Assembly: GCA_013374505.1 (NCBI GenBank)
Contig: QENJ01000273.1
Location: forward strand, 1-6,586
Length of the DNA stretch: 6,586 nt
Direction: 5' to 3'
DNA from: Candidatus Methanophagaceae archaeon
GTDB taxonomy: Archaea; Halobacteriota; Syntropharchaeia; Alkanophagales; Methanospirareceae
The first letter of the stretch is position 1; every line of letters starts with the position of its first letter. The position numbers and the translations under genes were made by a program. Below, in pieces: positions 1 through 5,770 of the stretch. Under the pieces are notes generated by a model. The model was not told where the DNA came from. It made no database searches and saw nothing but the letters and a program-made list of their open reading frames with translations.

Positions 1-1
1 A

Positions 2-563
2 TTATCTGATAAGAAGTATAAAGCTAAGCCGTTAAGAAGAGTCTACATTCCGAAGCATGGAACAACTAAGAAACGACCTCTTAGTATCCCAACCATGTAT
101 GATAGGGCGATGCAAGCGCTGTACGCTCTTTCATTAAGCCCGGTTGCTGAGGCAACAGCAGATCCTTGCTCGTTTGGCTTCAGGAAGTATAGAAGTGCGC
201 AGGATGCGTGCCAATATGCTTTTATTTGCCTGAGCCACAAGAATTCAGCACAATGGGTTTTGGAAGGAGATATTAAAGGATGTTTCGGTAATATCAACCA
301 TGAATGGCTTCTGGACAACATCCCGATGGATAAGTCGATCTTAAAGCAGTTTCTCAAGGCAGGATTCGTGTATAATCGTCATCTGAACCCTACCAAAGCA
401 GGAACACCACAAGGAGGAATTATTTCTCCAATACTGGCGAATATGACACTGGATGGGATGGAAAAAGCCATTGCAACCAAATATCATGCCAGTAAAAGTG
501 GTAAAATCGACAAAGGCAACTATAATCACGAAAAAGTGAATTTTGTGAGGTATGCAGACGATT
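2..563 (+). CDS. ltrA: Outer group II intron RT/maturase, N-terminal exon (partial, split by inner intron)
   Basis: Group II intron-encoded reverse transcriptase/maturase, needed for splicing and retrohoming of the outer intron. The frame is open from base 2, so the true start lies outside the window. RT motifs appear in order: KAKPLRRVYIPK and KKRPLSIPTMYDRAMQ (fingers), FGFRKYRSAQDA, the palm aspartate in LEGDIKGCF, GTPQGGIISPILAN, and FVRYADD at 542-562. The frame physically runs on to a stop ending at 658, but everything after base 563 is inner-intron RNA. After splicing, T563 joins 1993-1994 to make a Phe codon, giving YADD-FIVAAAS as expected for the family. GDIKGCFGNI has Gly where many relatives have a second Asp (CFDNI), but the catalytic Asp is present. 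The gene continues at 1993-2641. Confidence 0.88.
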
Positions 564-757
564 GTGTGCCACGATGTGGCACGAGAGATGAGGATTTTGG
601 CCCCTCGAAGCCGACTTGCAGGAGTCGGCTTCAAACCGCCTTAAGCTGCTGTGGTTAAAAGCCATGGTGGTGAGCGTTAAGGACAAGGTCCCACAAGATG
701 GGATCAGGTGTGGATCATGGAAACGAACGTAAGTGAACCGCTGAGGAAGTGTCGAAA

Positions 758-763
758 GCGTAT
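758..763 (+). other. Inner intron EBS2 (exon-binding site 2)
   Basis: GCGUAU at 758-763 can pair with GUAUGC at 550-555 in the 5' exon (IBS2) over six pairs, two of them G-U. It lies 5' of EBS1 in domain I, as expected. Inferred from complementarity and position only. Confidence 0.5.
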
Positions 764-777
764 GGACGGCGTCAAAA

Positions 778-800
778 CCAGGGGCTGGTCGTTGACCTGG
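778..800 (+). other. Inner intron EBS1 stem-loop
   Basis: CCAGG (778-782) and CCTGG (796-800) form a stem with a 13-nt loop. Loop bases 787-792 (GGUCGU) pair with ACGAUU at 558-563, the last six bases of the 5' exon (IBS1), and U793 can extend the pairing to G557. Presentation of EBS1 in a terminal loop and its contact with the base next to the splice site match group II intron rules and support the 563/564 boundary. Confidence 0.6.
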
Positions 801-1080
801 GATAAGTCTGGGGGAAAACCTGCTTACTGCCCAGACGGCGTCCGGCATAAAGGCGGCGCGAACATGGTCCTGGCTCTCGTGTGGAACGTGGGAACCTATC
901 CCCTAATGTTAAGGGAGAAACACAAGTGGGAGGATCCCACAAGTGTGAGAGTACCGATGCAGGGGTGTAGGGGCGGACCAGCCCGTATTAGTGATGAAGT
1001 CTCTGTAATGGTGATGGAGCGAAGGGGTTGGGTCATCCTGCTTGATTTAAAGATCAACCAGGAGATGGGAAGAATCTTTG

Positions 1081-1915
1081 ATGAAAGCAAAGCCATTTGA
1101 GATTTCCAAGAAAGTTGTATTGGAAGCGTGGAAAGCGGTGAAAGCAAACCGTGGAGCAGCAGGTGTAGATAGGAAGTCGATTGCGGATTTTGAGAAGGAT
1201 CGTAAGAATAATCTTTACAAGATCTGGAATCGGATGTCATCGGGGAGCTACTTTCCGCCACCAGTGAGGACGGTAGGGATACCGAAGAAGAGTGGGGGAG
1301 AGAGGTTGTTAGGCATACCCACTGTGGCTGACAGAGTGGCCCAGACAGTGGCAAAGCTGTACCTTGAGCCTTTGGTAGAGCCATACTTTCACAAGGACTC
1401 ATATGGGTACAGACCCGGGAAATCGGCGATTCAAGCAGTTGGTGTAACGCGTAAGCGTTGCTGGAAGTATGAGTGGGTGCTTGAATTCGACATCAAGGGG
1501 TTATTTGACAATATCAATCATGACCTCTTGATAAGGGCGGTAAGGAAACGCACAAACTGTAAATGGCTGCTTTTGTACATAGATAGATGGTTGAAGGCTC
1601 CATTTCAGAGAGAAGATGGTATGTTAGTGCAGAGAATAAAAGGAACTCCTCTAGGGGGGTGTGATAAGCCCCTTGCTTGCCAATCTCGTTCTGCACTACA
1701 GGGGCTGGATCAGTTATTACGGGAGCTTTTATAAATCCGCGCTGTACCCAATTTTGCGACATCTGAACAGAATATTAGTCAGATGGGCAATGAGGAAATT
1801 TAAGAGGTTTAGACGCCATCATAGGCGTGCGGAATACTGGCTAGGGGAAATTGCCCAAAGGCAGCCCTGGCTGTTTCCACACTGGCAGATGGGTGTGAAA
1901 CCTATGGCTGGATGA
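1081..1915 (+). pseudogene. ltrA: Inner intron RT/maturase, degenerate (frameshift and internal deletion)
   Basis: Remnant of a bacterial-type group II intron RT. The likely start is ATG at 1081, preceded by AGGAGATGGG at 1060-1069; a TTG directly upstream is less likely. The N-terminal part is well preserved: PFEISKKVVLEAW, NRGAAGVD, WNRMSSGSYFPPPVR, RLLGIPTVADRVAQ, SYGYRPGKSA and the palm aspartate in EFDIKGLFDNI. Three lesions follow. The catalytic-loop motif reads TPLGG instead of TPQGG. A run of six Gs (1654-1659) has one base too many, and the frame resumes at 1661 as VISPLLANLVLHY. Directly after HY (about 1699/1700) the protein jumps to RGWISYYGSFYKSALYP, which belongs to the X/thumb region, so the YADD palm segment is missing (roughly 150 residues judged from remembered relatives). 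The C-terminus (HWQMGVKP) is intact and stops at 1915, four bases before domain V. Confidence 0.88.
1654..1659 (+). other. Frameshift site (six-G run) in inner RT
   Basis: The sequence CTAGGGGGGTGTG needs five Gs to encode GGV-ISP; six are present, moving the frame by one base. A slippage mutation or sequencing error are both possible. The internal deletion just downstream means the protein is dead either way. Confidence 0.75.
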
Positions 1916-1918
1916 TGG

Positions 1919-1952
1919 GAGCCCGGTGAGCTGAGAGGTTCACGCCGGGTTC
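1919..1952 (+). ncRNA. Inner intron domain V
   Basis: A perfect 34-nt domain V. The lower stem pairs GAGCCCGG with CCGGGUUC, a two-nucleotide CG bulge follows, the upper stem pairs UGAGCU with GGUUCA, and the loop is the GNRA tetraloop GAGA. It contains the catalytic AGC triad (1920-1922). This is the ribozyme active site and shows the RNA core has been kept although the encoded protein is broken. Confidence 0.95.
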
Positions 1953-1992
1953 TGAGAGGACGTAGGGGGGCGGTTCCCCTGCGTTACTCACC
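1953..1992 (+). ncRNA. Inner intron domain VI with branch-point A1986
   Basis: The stem ACGUAGGGG / CCCCUGCGU (9 bp) is capped by GGCGGUU, and a basal GAG/CUC helix leaves A1986 unpaired in an internal loop. The six bases CUCACC follow before exon 2 at 1993. The arrangement is classic for lariat-forming group II introns. Confidence 0.85.
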
Positions 1993-2641
1993 TTATAGTT
2001 GCTGCTGCGTCTGAAGAAAAAGCAAAAGAGATTGCTGTGTTGGTAAAAAGCTTCTTGAAGGAGCGAGGGCTGGAATTATCGGCGGAGAAGACCCAGATTA
2101 CTCATGTAGATGACGGCTTTGACTTTTTGGGCTGGAATTTCCGTAAGTACAATGGAAAACTTTTGATAAAGCCATCTAAGAAGGCGATTGATAAGGTCTC
2201 TCGAAAGATCAGTGACGTGATAAAAAGAGCGAAATCATGGAATCATGAGAATCTCATTGACGTTCTGAACCCCATCATTATCGGCTGGTCGAATTATCAC
2301 AGATCAGTTGTATCTGCGGAGGTATTCAGCAAGCTGGATTACCGGATGTGGAATATGCTCTGGCGATGGGCTAAGAGGAGGCATCCGGACAAGTCCAGAG
2401 CCGGGATTATTAAAAAATACTGGGCGAAGGCTCTCGGAACTGGGTATTCTCCACGGAAAGGAACAGGCTGAAACTCTTTTCCGATACAAAGATAGTCAGA
2501 CATACCAGTCTAAAACTGGATAAAAACCCATATCTCGATTCTGAGTACTTCAAGCAGCGGAAACTTAGACAGAAGATTCTAAAACTGACTGGCCGGTGCA
2601 AGACGAGATGGGATAAGCTAAAGGATAGTTTATGCGCATGA
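1993..2641 (+). CDS. ltrA: Outer group II intron RT/maturase, C-terminal exon (frameshifted near end)
   Basis: Continuation of the RT that begins at base 2. After splicing it reads FIVAAASEEKAK, then GLELSAEKTQITH and DGFDFLGWNFRKYNGKLLIKPSKK (RT6/RT7), then the thumb/X maturase domain with NPIIIGWSNYHR and WRWAKRRHPDKS. The first frame ends at 2471 in an unrelated tail (GTGYSPRKGTG). The family-typical sequence resumes in another frame at 2435 as RNWVFSTERN..LKLFSDTKIVRHTSLKLDKNPYLD and runs to a TGA at 2639-2641. A single missing base near 2430-2435 therefore explains the tail, by mutation or sequencing error. No convincing HNH endonuclease motif is visible after the DNA-binding region, which ends GRCKTRWDKLKDSLCA. 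GTG at 2037 is not a real start; it is internal. Confidence 0.85.
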
Positions 2642-2717
2642 ATACTGAACTCAAAAGACCAAATGCCACGCACGGAACCAAACTGCTGCCCGATACAGAA
2701 AGGGTTATGAAATGCTT

Positions 2718-2751
2718 GAGCGGTATGAAGGGAAACTTTCACGTACCGTTC
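2718..2751 (+). ncRNA. Outer intron domain V
   Basis: A second perfect 34-nt domain V. The lower stem pairs GAGCGGUA with UACCGUUC, with a CG bulge; the upper stem pairs UGAAGG with CUUUCA; the loop is the GNRA tetraloop GAAA. The sequence differs from that of the inner intron, so the two introns are separate lineages and not a tandem duplication. Bases 2642-2717 between the RT stop and this domain are the 3' arm of domain IV and hold no gene. Confidence 0.95.
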
Positions 2752-2790
2752 TGAGATGAGAATGGGCGAGCAATCGCCCTATTCTTAATC
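2752..2790 (+). ncRNA. Outer intron domain VI
   Basis: A long helix formed by GAT (2755-2757), GAGAAT, GGGCGA and their partners TCGCCC, ATTCTT and ATC (2788-2790), closed by a GCAA loop. A bulged A at 2787 or 2788 is the probable branch nucleotide. The 3' splice site should follow within about ten bases. Confidence 0.7.
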
Positions 2791-2820
2791 TGCAATAATT
2801 ATTTTTAGTTTTTTATTGCA
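2791..2820. repeat. 8-bp inverted repeat at the outer intron 3' junction
   Basis: TGCAATAA (2791-2798) and TTATTGCA (2813-2820) are perfect inverted copies around a 14-nt AT-rich loop. The repeat lies at or just after the intron end and within the AT-rich stretch that probably holds the promoter of the downstream gene. It could be part of the intron target, an operator or chance in AT-rich DNA. Confidence 0.5.
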
Positions 2821-2896
2821 AAAAGGTTTGTATCAAGAAAACAATATTCTGTTGCCTTTAGTAGTATCAAACGCGGTAGAAAGAATGACCCAGCAA

Positions 2897-5059
2897 ATGT
2901 GTAGAATAACAGGCGTTTTTAACAACGAAAACGCGGTAAAACTCGTAATACATAGTTTAGAAGTACTAAAGAATAGCGACTCGGTATGTTTCTGGCTTTG
3001 CACCGAGAACGGCGATTGGTGTACCAAAGACTTGCAAGAATTTAGCAGGCTAACGGGAGCTAACAATAGTAGCAATTGCATCGCCTGTTGCTGTTCCTGT
3101 AAAGTTCCTATCGTAAGAGAAGAGTCAAAGAGCAGGTTCGTGGCAGATGCCGAAATATACAACTGGAATGAGCGGAATTACGATTACAAAGGAAAGAACA
3201 GCTATGATGTGCTATCGGAATTCGCAGAAACCGTTCTTTTCCGAAGAGAGATCGCAGCCACTCAAACGTCGTTAGCGGCGAATCTATCTTTTCAGGAACG
3301 ATTTGAGGGTGTTTATGCCTTTGCGTGTTGGGTAGATGATGAATTGCATATAGCACGAGACACTTTAGGCGTAAAGCCCGTTTGTTTCGCACATGCCGAT
3401 GGTTTTGCGTTTGCTTCAGAAAAGAAAGCGTTAGAAGCGATGGGGTTTCCGCATGCAATCGTGCTTGACCCACGACTGCTCTTGAACTACAACATAACGG
3501 AAGACCGGTTGAGATTCGAGAAACGAGAGTTCTTTTCCGTTGTGCCAGAACTAAAAGGGCCGAGTGCGAAACTGAAAGAAGATTTGTTGAACCTACTGCG
3601 AGAAAGTATCTCAAGGCAGATACCGCGTGCGGCAAAATTCGGCGTGCTCTTTTCCGGTGGCTTGGATTCTACGCTTATCGCATACTTGTGCAAAGAGTCC
3701 AGAGCTGATTTTGTTTGTTATACCGTGGCGGTAGAAGCAGAAGGCATGAAGGAAGCGGAGGATTTGGGTCATGCGAAACGTGTTGCGGCTGATTTGGGCT
3801 TGCAATGGAAGCTGAAAACCGTTCGGCTTGATGAGCTGGAAGAATATCTGAAGATTGTCGTTCCGTTGGTTGAAGACACAGATGTAGTAAAAGTGGGTGT
3901 TGCGTTACCAATGTACGTTGCGTGCGAAGCGGCGAGAGAAGACAGTATCAAGACGGTTTTTTCGGGTCTCGGTGCCGAGGAGCTATTCGCAGGATATGCG
4001 CGACATAAACAGATGAAACAGACGGATTTGAATAGAGAATGTCTATATGGTCTGTTAGGCATGCACGAGAAAGACCTTTACCGTGATTATCTGGTGGCGA
4101 ACAGGCACGGTATTTCGTTACGAGTGCCATTTTTGGATACCGCAGTTGTGGATTACGCATTGAAACTACCGGCATCTTATAAATTAACCGGTGCCGTGGA
4201 TAAGCGTATTTTACGCGAAATCGCAAAAGACTTGGGACTGGGAGAAGCATCAACCCGTAAGAAACGTGCTGCTCAGTATGGTTCAAATACCATCAAAGCA
4301 CTAGATAAGCTTGCGAAGCAGAGTGGGCACCGGTACAAGAGAGATTACCTCCTGTCGCTTTACCCGGCACGGGATATAAAGCTGGGGTGCCTCTTCAGTT
4401 CAGGTAAGGATAGTGCTTACGCACTCTGGCTAATGCAAAATGAGGGCTATCCCGTGGAATGTTTAATCACGTTAAAAAGCCGTAATCCGGTATCGTATAT
4501 GTTCCATACGCCCGCGGTAGAGCTGGCGGCACTGCAAGCAGAAGCAATTGGCATGCCGATAGTTACAAAAGAGACCGCGGGCGAGAAAGAGAAAGAACTG
4601 GCTGACTTACGTGCTGCTTTTCGTGATGCTAAGGAAGGATATGGCATAGAAGGGGTTATAACAGGTGCGTTATGGAGCACTTACCAAAAAGAACGTATCG
4701 AGCGTATCGCAACTGAAGAGCACCTGAAGGTGTTCTCGCCTTTGTGGCATACCAATCAGGAGACCGAGTTGCGGCTCGTGGTATCTAATTTCGAGGTGAT
4801 CTTCTCCGGTGTTAGTGCGTACGGGCTGGACAAGAGCTGGCTTGGTAGGCGGATAACGCTGGCGGATGTTGATCGGTTGGTAGAGTTGAACAAGAAGTTT
4901 AAATTCAATATTGCGGGAGAAGGCGGTGAATTTGAATCACTTGTGCTGGACGGCCCGATGTTCAAGAAACGGGTGGTTTTACAGGAAAGCGAGATAATAG
5001 AAGAGGATGAGAATACTGCGAGACTGGTGGTGAAAAAGGCGGCTTTACTAAAGAAATAA
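2897..5059 (+). CDS. Fusion protein: glutamine amidotransferase fold + asparagine-synthetase-like + Dph6-like (diphthine-ammonia ligase) domains
   Basis: A 720-residue cytoplasmic protein in three parts. Residues 1-215 form a class II (Ntn) amidotransferase fold with Cys2 as expected nucleophile (MCRITGVF), EIYNW at 86-90 and the ARDTLGVKPV and FASEKKAL motifs at 153-178. Residues 225-475 are asparagine-synthetase-like with the PPi loop SGGLDS (253-258) and GLGAEELFAGY (357-367). Residues 495-715 match archaeal Dph6/MJ0570-type ATP-pyrophosphatases: SSGKDS (501-506), GALWSTYQKERIE, GLDKSWLGRRI and GEGGEFESLVLDGP (674-687). Dph6 amidates diphthine on elongation factor 2; the fused parts could supply ammonia or modify another carboxylate, which is inference. 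Start chosen at 2897 because Cys2 must become N-terminal; an in-frame ATG at 2885 (four extra residues) and TTG at 2816 are alternatives. Oddities: no RGPD-like motif, DAEIYN in place of NGEIYN, and a cysteine cluster at 61-68. Confidence 0.85.
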   Translation: MCRITGVFNNENAVKLVIHSLEVLKNSDSVCFWLCTENGDWCTKDLQEFSRLTGANNSSNCIACCCSCKVPIVREESKSRFVADAEIYNWNERNYDYKGKNSYDVLSEFAETVLFRREIAATQTSLAANLSFQERFEGVYAFACWVDDELHIARDTLGVKPVCFAHADGFAFASEKKALEAMGFPHAIVLDPRLLLNYNITEDRLRFEKREFFSVVPELKGPSAKLKEDLLNLLRESISRQIPRAAKFGVLFSGGLDSTLIAYLCKESRADFVCYTVAVEAEGMKEAEDLGHAKRVAADLGLQWKLKTVRLDELEEYLKIVVPLVEDTDVVKVGVALPMYVACEAAREDSIKTVFSGLGAEELFAGYARHKQMKQTDLNRECLYGLLGMHEKDLYRDYLVANRHGISLRVPFLDTAVVDYALKLPASYKLTGAVDKRILREIAKDLGLGEASTRKKRAAQYGSNTIKALDKLAKQSGHRYKRDYLLSLYPARDIKLGCLFSSGKDSAYALWLMQNEGYPVECLITLKSRNPVSYMFHTPAVELAALQAEAIGMPIVTKETAGEKEKELADLRAAFRDAKEGYGIEGVITGALWSTYQKERIERIATEEHLKVFSPLWHTNQETELRLVVSNFEVIFSGVSAYGLDKSWLGRRITLADVDRLVELNKKFKFNIAGEGGEFESLVLDGPMFKKRVVLQESEIIEEDENTARLVVKKAALLKK

Positions 5060-5072
5060 AGAAATAAAAAAG

Positions 5073-5095
5073 GGGGAAAAATTACTTGTTTCCCC
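5073..5095 (-). terminator. Hairpin terminator between convergent genes
   Basis: GGGGAAA (5073-5079) and TTTCCCC (5089-5095) form a 7-bp stem with a 9-nt loop that contains the stop codon of the minus-strand gene. On the minus strand it is followed by a T-rich run (complement of 5050-5071, including six Ts), typical of archaeal termination. On the plus strand only 13 bases separate it from the stop of the fusion gene, so it may serve both. Confidence 0.5.
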
Positions 5096-5654
5096 TGCGT
5101 TTGCGGTAGTTGAAGAACAATAGCAGTCCAAGTATCGAAACGACTGGAATGGCAATTGTAGAGAATTCTGGTATATATGGCTGTGAAACATAATTCCATT
5201 CAAGGACGCAAGTACAGTCGCCTTCAACCCACTCCCCACACTCTGGAAGCCTTTCCTCACCCCCGATAATTTCCACATCATTCTGATCCCATATCCACCT
5301 CCTGTAGTTACGGTTTTCAAATGCACCCAAAGGGGGACAGATGTCCTCGAAGGTACCTGAACCAGGAGGGACAAAAACACAACAGGATGCGTAGTCTCCA
5401 TTCGAATCAACTTCAGTTCGATCTAATAGGGTAACCCACCCAACATCATCATTAGGATTATTTATATCGTCACCATAGTCATAAAAATCTACTTGGACAT
5501 CCCACCCCACTGCTGGACTACTATCCGCATATTTTATTGTCCCCATTACTTGTACGCCTAAACATGGACGCATCTGCCCTATTACGGGGCTCACTAAACC
5601 AACTATAGCAATACCTATTGCTAACACTGCTATTATAGTCATCTTATTCGTCAT
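5082..5654 (-). CDS. Small secreted cysteine-rich protein with PEF-CTERM archaeosortase signal
   Basis: A 190-residue precursor. The N-terminus is a signal peptide (MTNK, then a hydrophobic stretch to about residue 24, probable cleavage near PVIGQ). The C-terminus has the tripartite sorting signal: PEF, a hydrophobic segment (STIAIPVVSILGLLLFFNY) and a basic tail RKRRGNK. Such PEF-CTERM proteins are cut and anchored at the surface by an archaeosortase (ArtC type, from family knowledge). The mature part of about 135 residues is acidic, has seven cysteines including a CC pair and a CTC motif, and opens with a GTIKYADSSPAVGW segment like carboxypeptidase-regulatory or Cna-B folds. An acidic DYGDDINNPNDD run could bind calcium. 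Its specific function is unknown. The ATG at 5654 is preferred over GTG at 5669, because that GTG lies inside the ribosome-binding sequence AGGGGGTGA. Confidence 0.82.
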   Translation of the reverse strand: MTNKMTIIAVLAIGIAIVGLVSPVIGQMRPCLGVQVMGTIKYADSSPAVGWDVQVDFYDYGDDINNPNDDVGWVTLLDRTEVDSNGDYASCCVFVPPGSGTFEDICPPLGAFENRNYRRWIWDQNDVEIIGGEERLPECGEWVEGDCTCVLEWNYVSQPYIPEFSTIAIPVVSILGLLLFFNYRKRRGNK

Positions 5655-5665
5655 TTTTCTTTTAT

Positions 5666-5674
5666 TCACCCCCT
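5666..5674 (-). promoter_or_regulatory. Ribosome binding site of the PEF-CTERM gene
   Basis: AGGGGGTGA on the minus strand matches the archaeal AGGAGGTGA Shine-Dalgarno with one mismatch and lies 11 bases before ATG 5654. Because it includes the upstream GTG, it argues against starting there. Confidence 0.6.
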
Positions 5675-5754
5675 ATTTGTTATTTCCTTCTCTCTTATTA
5701 AATTTCCCATATCCTTTCCATGCACTGCCTGTAAAGATTTAAAGGGTATACAAA

Positions 5755-5770
5755 CATAAAAAGATTTTCG
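5755..5770 (-). promoter_or_regulatory. Candidate BRE/TATA promoter of the PEF-CTERM gene
   Basis: The minus strand reads CGAAAATCTTTTTATG, a good match to an archaeal BRE (CGAAA) followed by a TATA-like box. Transcription would start about 25 bases downstream, near 5730, giving a leader of roughly 75 bases. A weaker TATA-like CTTTAAAT lies about 20 bases further in. Confidence 0.45.

Larger units (their letters stand above)
564..1080 (+). ncRNA. Inner intron ribozyme domains I-III
   Basis: This 517-base stretch has no credible gene; it is catalytic intron RNA. Recognisable conserved segments, from general familiarity with bacterial-type group II introns, are the GGACAAGGTCCC area (679-692), GTCTGGGGGAAAACC (807-821), the GGCATAAAGGCGGCG / AACATGG area (843-866), GAGAGTACCGATGCAGGGG (947-965), GCCCGTATTAGTGATGAAG (981-999) and GAGCGAAGGGGTTG (1018-1031). 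Two strong hairpins lie near the 5' end: GTGCCAC-GAT-GTGGCAC (566-582) and a 10-bp stem 607-616/623-632. Frames open across it on either strand are incidental. Confidence 0.85.
564..1992 (+). mobile_element. Inner group II intron nested in the outer RT gene at the YADD codons
   Basis: A 1429-nt group II intron inserted within the Phe codon that follows YADD. The 5' end GTGTG fits the GUGYG consensus. The 3' end TTACTCACC places the branch A (1986) seven bases from the junction, as in CUACUCGAU-type ends. Excision restores a canonical RT sequence. EBS2 (758-763) pairs with IBS2 (550-555), and EBS1 (787-792) pairs with IBS1 (558-563), directly abutting the 5' splice site. Domains I-III lie in 564-1080, domain IV holds the broken RT (1081-1915), domain V is 1919-1952 and domain VI 1953-1992. 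The RNA looks able to fold, but its maturase is destroyed, so splicing or movement would need a protein supplied in trans. Its RT type differs from that of the outer intron. Confidence 0.9.
1..2795 (+). mobile_element. Outer group II intron, 3' part (5' end outside window), hosting a second intron
   Basis: This retroelement ribozyme starts before the window. Visible parts are the RT/maturase gene (2-563 joined to 1993-2641), the end of domain IV, domain V at 2718-2751 and a domain VI helix after it. The RT resembles the chloroplast-like/LtrA type (YKAKPLRRVYIPK, GTPQGGIISP, GKLLIKPSKK). The 3' splice site cannot be fixed exactly. Domain VI pairs GAT+GAGAAT+GGGCGA with TCGCCC+ATTCTT+ATC, leaving A2787 or A2788 bulged as the likely branch point, so the end should lie between about 2789 and 2797. 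The element lies upstream of the amidotransferase fusion gene, on the same strand. The ribozyme core looks intact, but the RT gene is interrupted by a second intron and carries a frameshift. Confidence 0.85.

Noticed and set aside
708..1100. Open frame of 130 codons on the plus strand inside the intron
   Set aside because: It lies over conserved ribozyme domain sequence and its translation has no protein-like features; it is a by-product of structured RNA.
1654..1700. Programmed ribosomal frameshift in the inner RT
   Set aside because: The G run could slip, but the resumed frame lacks the YADD palm segment and TPQGG is already altered, so decay is the simpler reading.
566..1991. Alternative inner-intron boundaries 566-1991 (GTGCC...CTCAC, giving YADDC) or 564-1989 (giving YADDY)
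   Set aside because: Both keep frame but leave one extra residue after YADD, and they fit the 5' GUGYG, EBS1-IBS1 abutment and branch-A spacing less well than 564-1992.
1..2641. Retron or diversity-generating retroelement as explanation of the RTs
   Set aside because: Both RTs have group II maturase X-domain sequence and each is followed by a perfect domain V; no template/variable repeat or msr-msd structure is seen.
2816..2896. Upstream TTG start extending the fusion protein by 27 residues
   Set aside because: The extension precedes the Met-Cys that should give the N-terminal nucleophile, and the TTG lies in the AT-rich inverted repeat at the intron junction with no ribosome-binding site.
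3108..4062. Several long minus-strand frames opposite the fusion gene
   Set aside because: They are low-quality shadows of the strongly conserved plus-strand protein.
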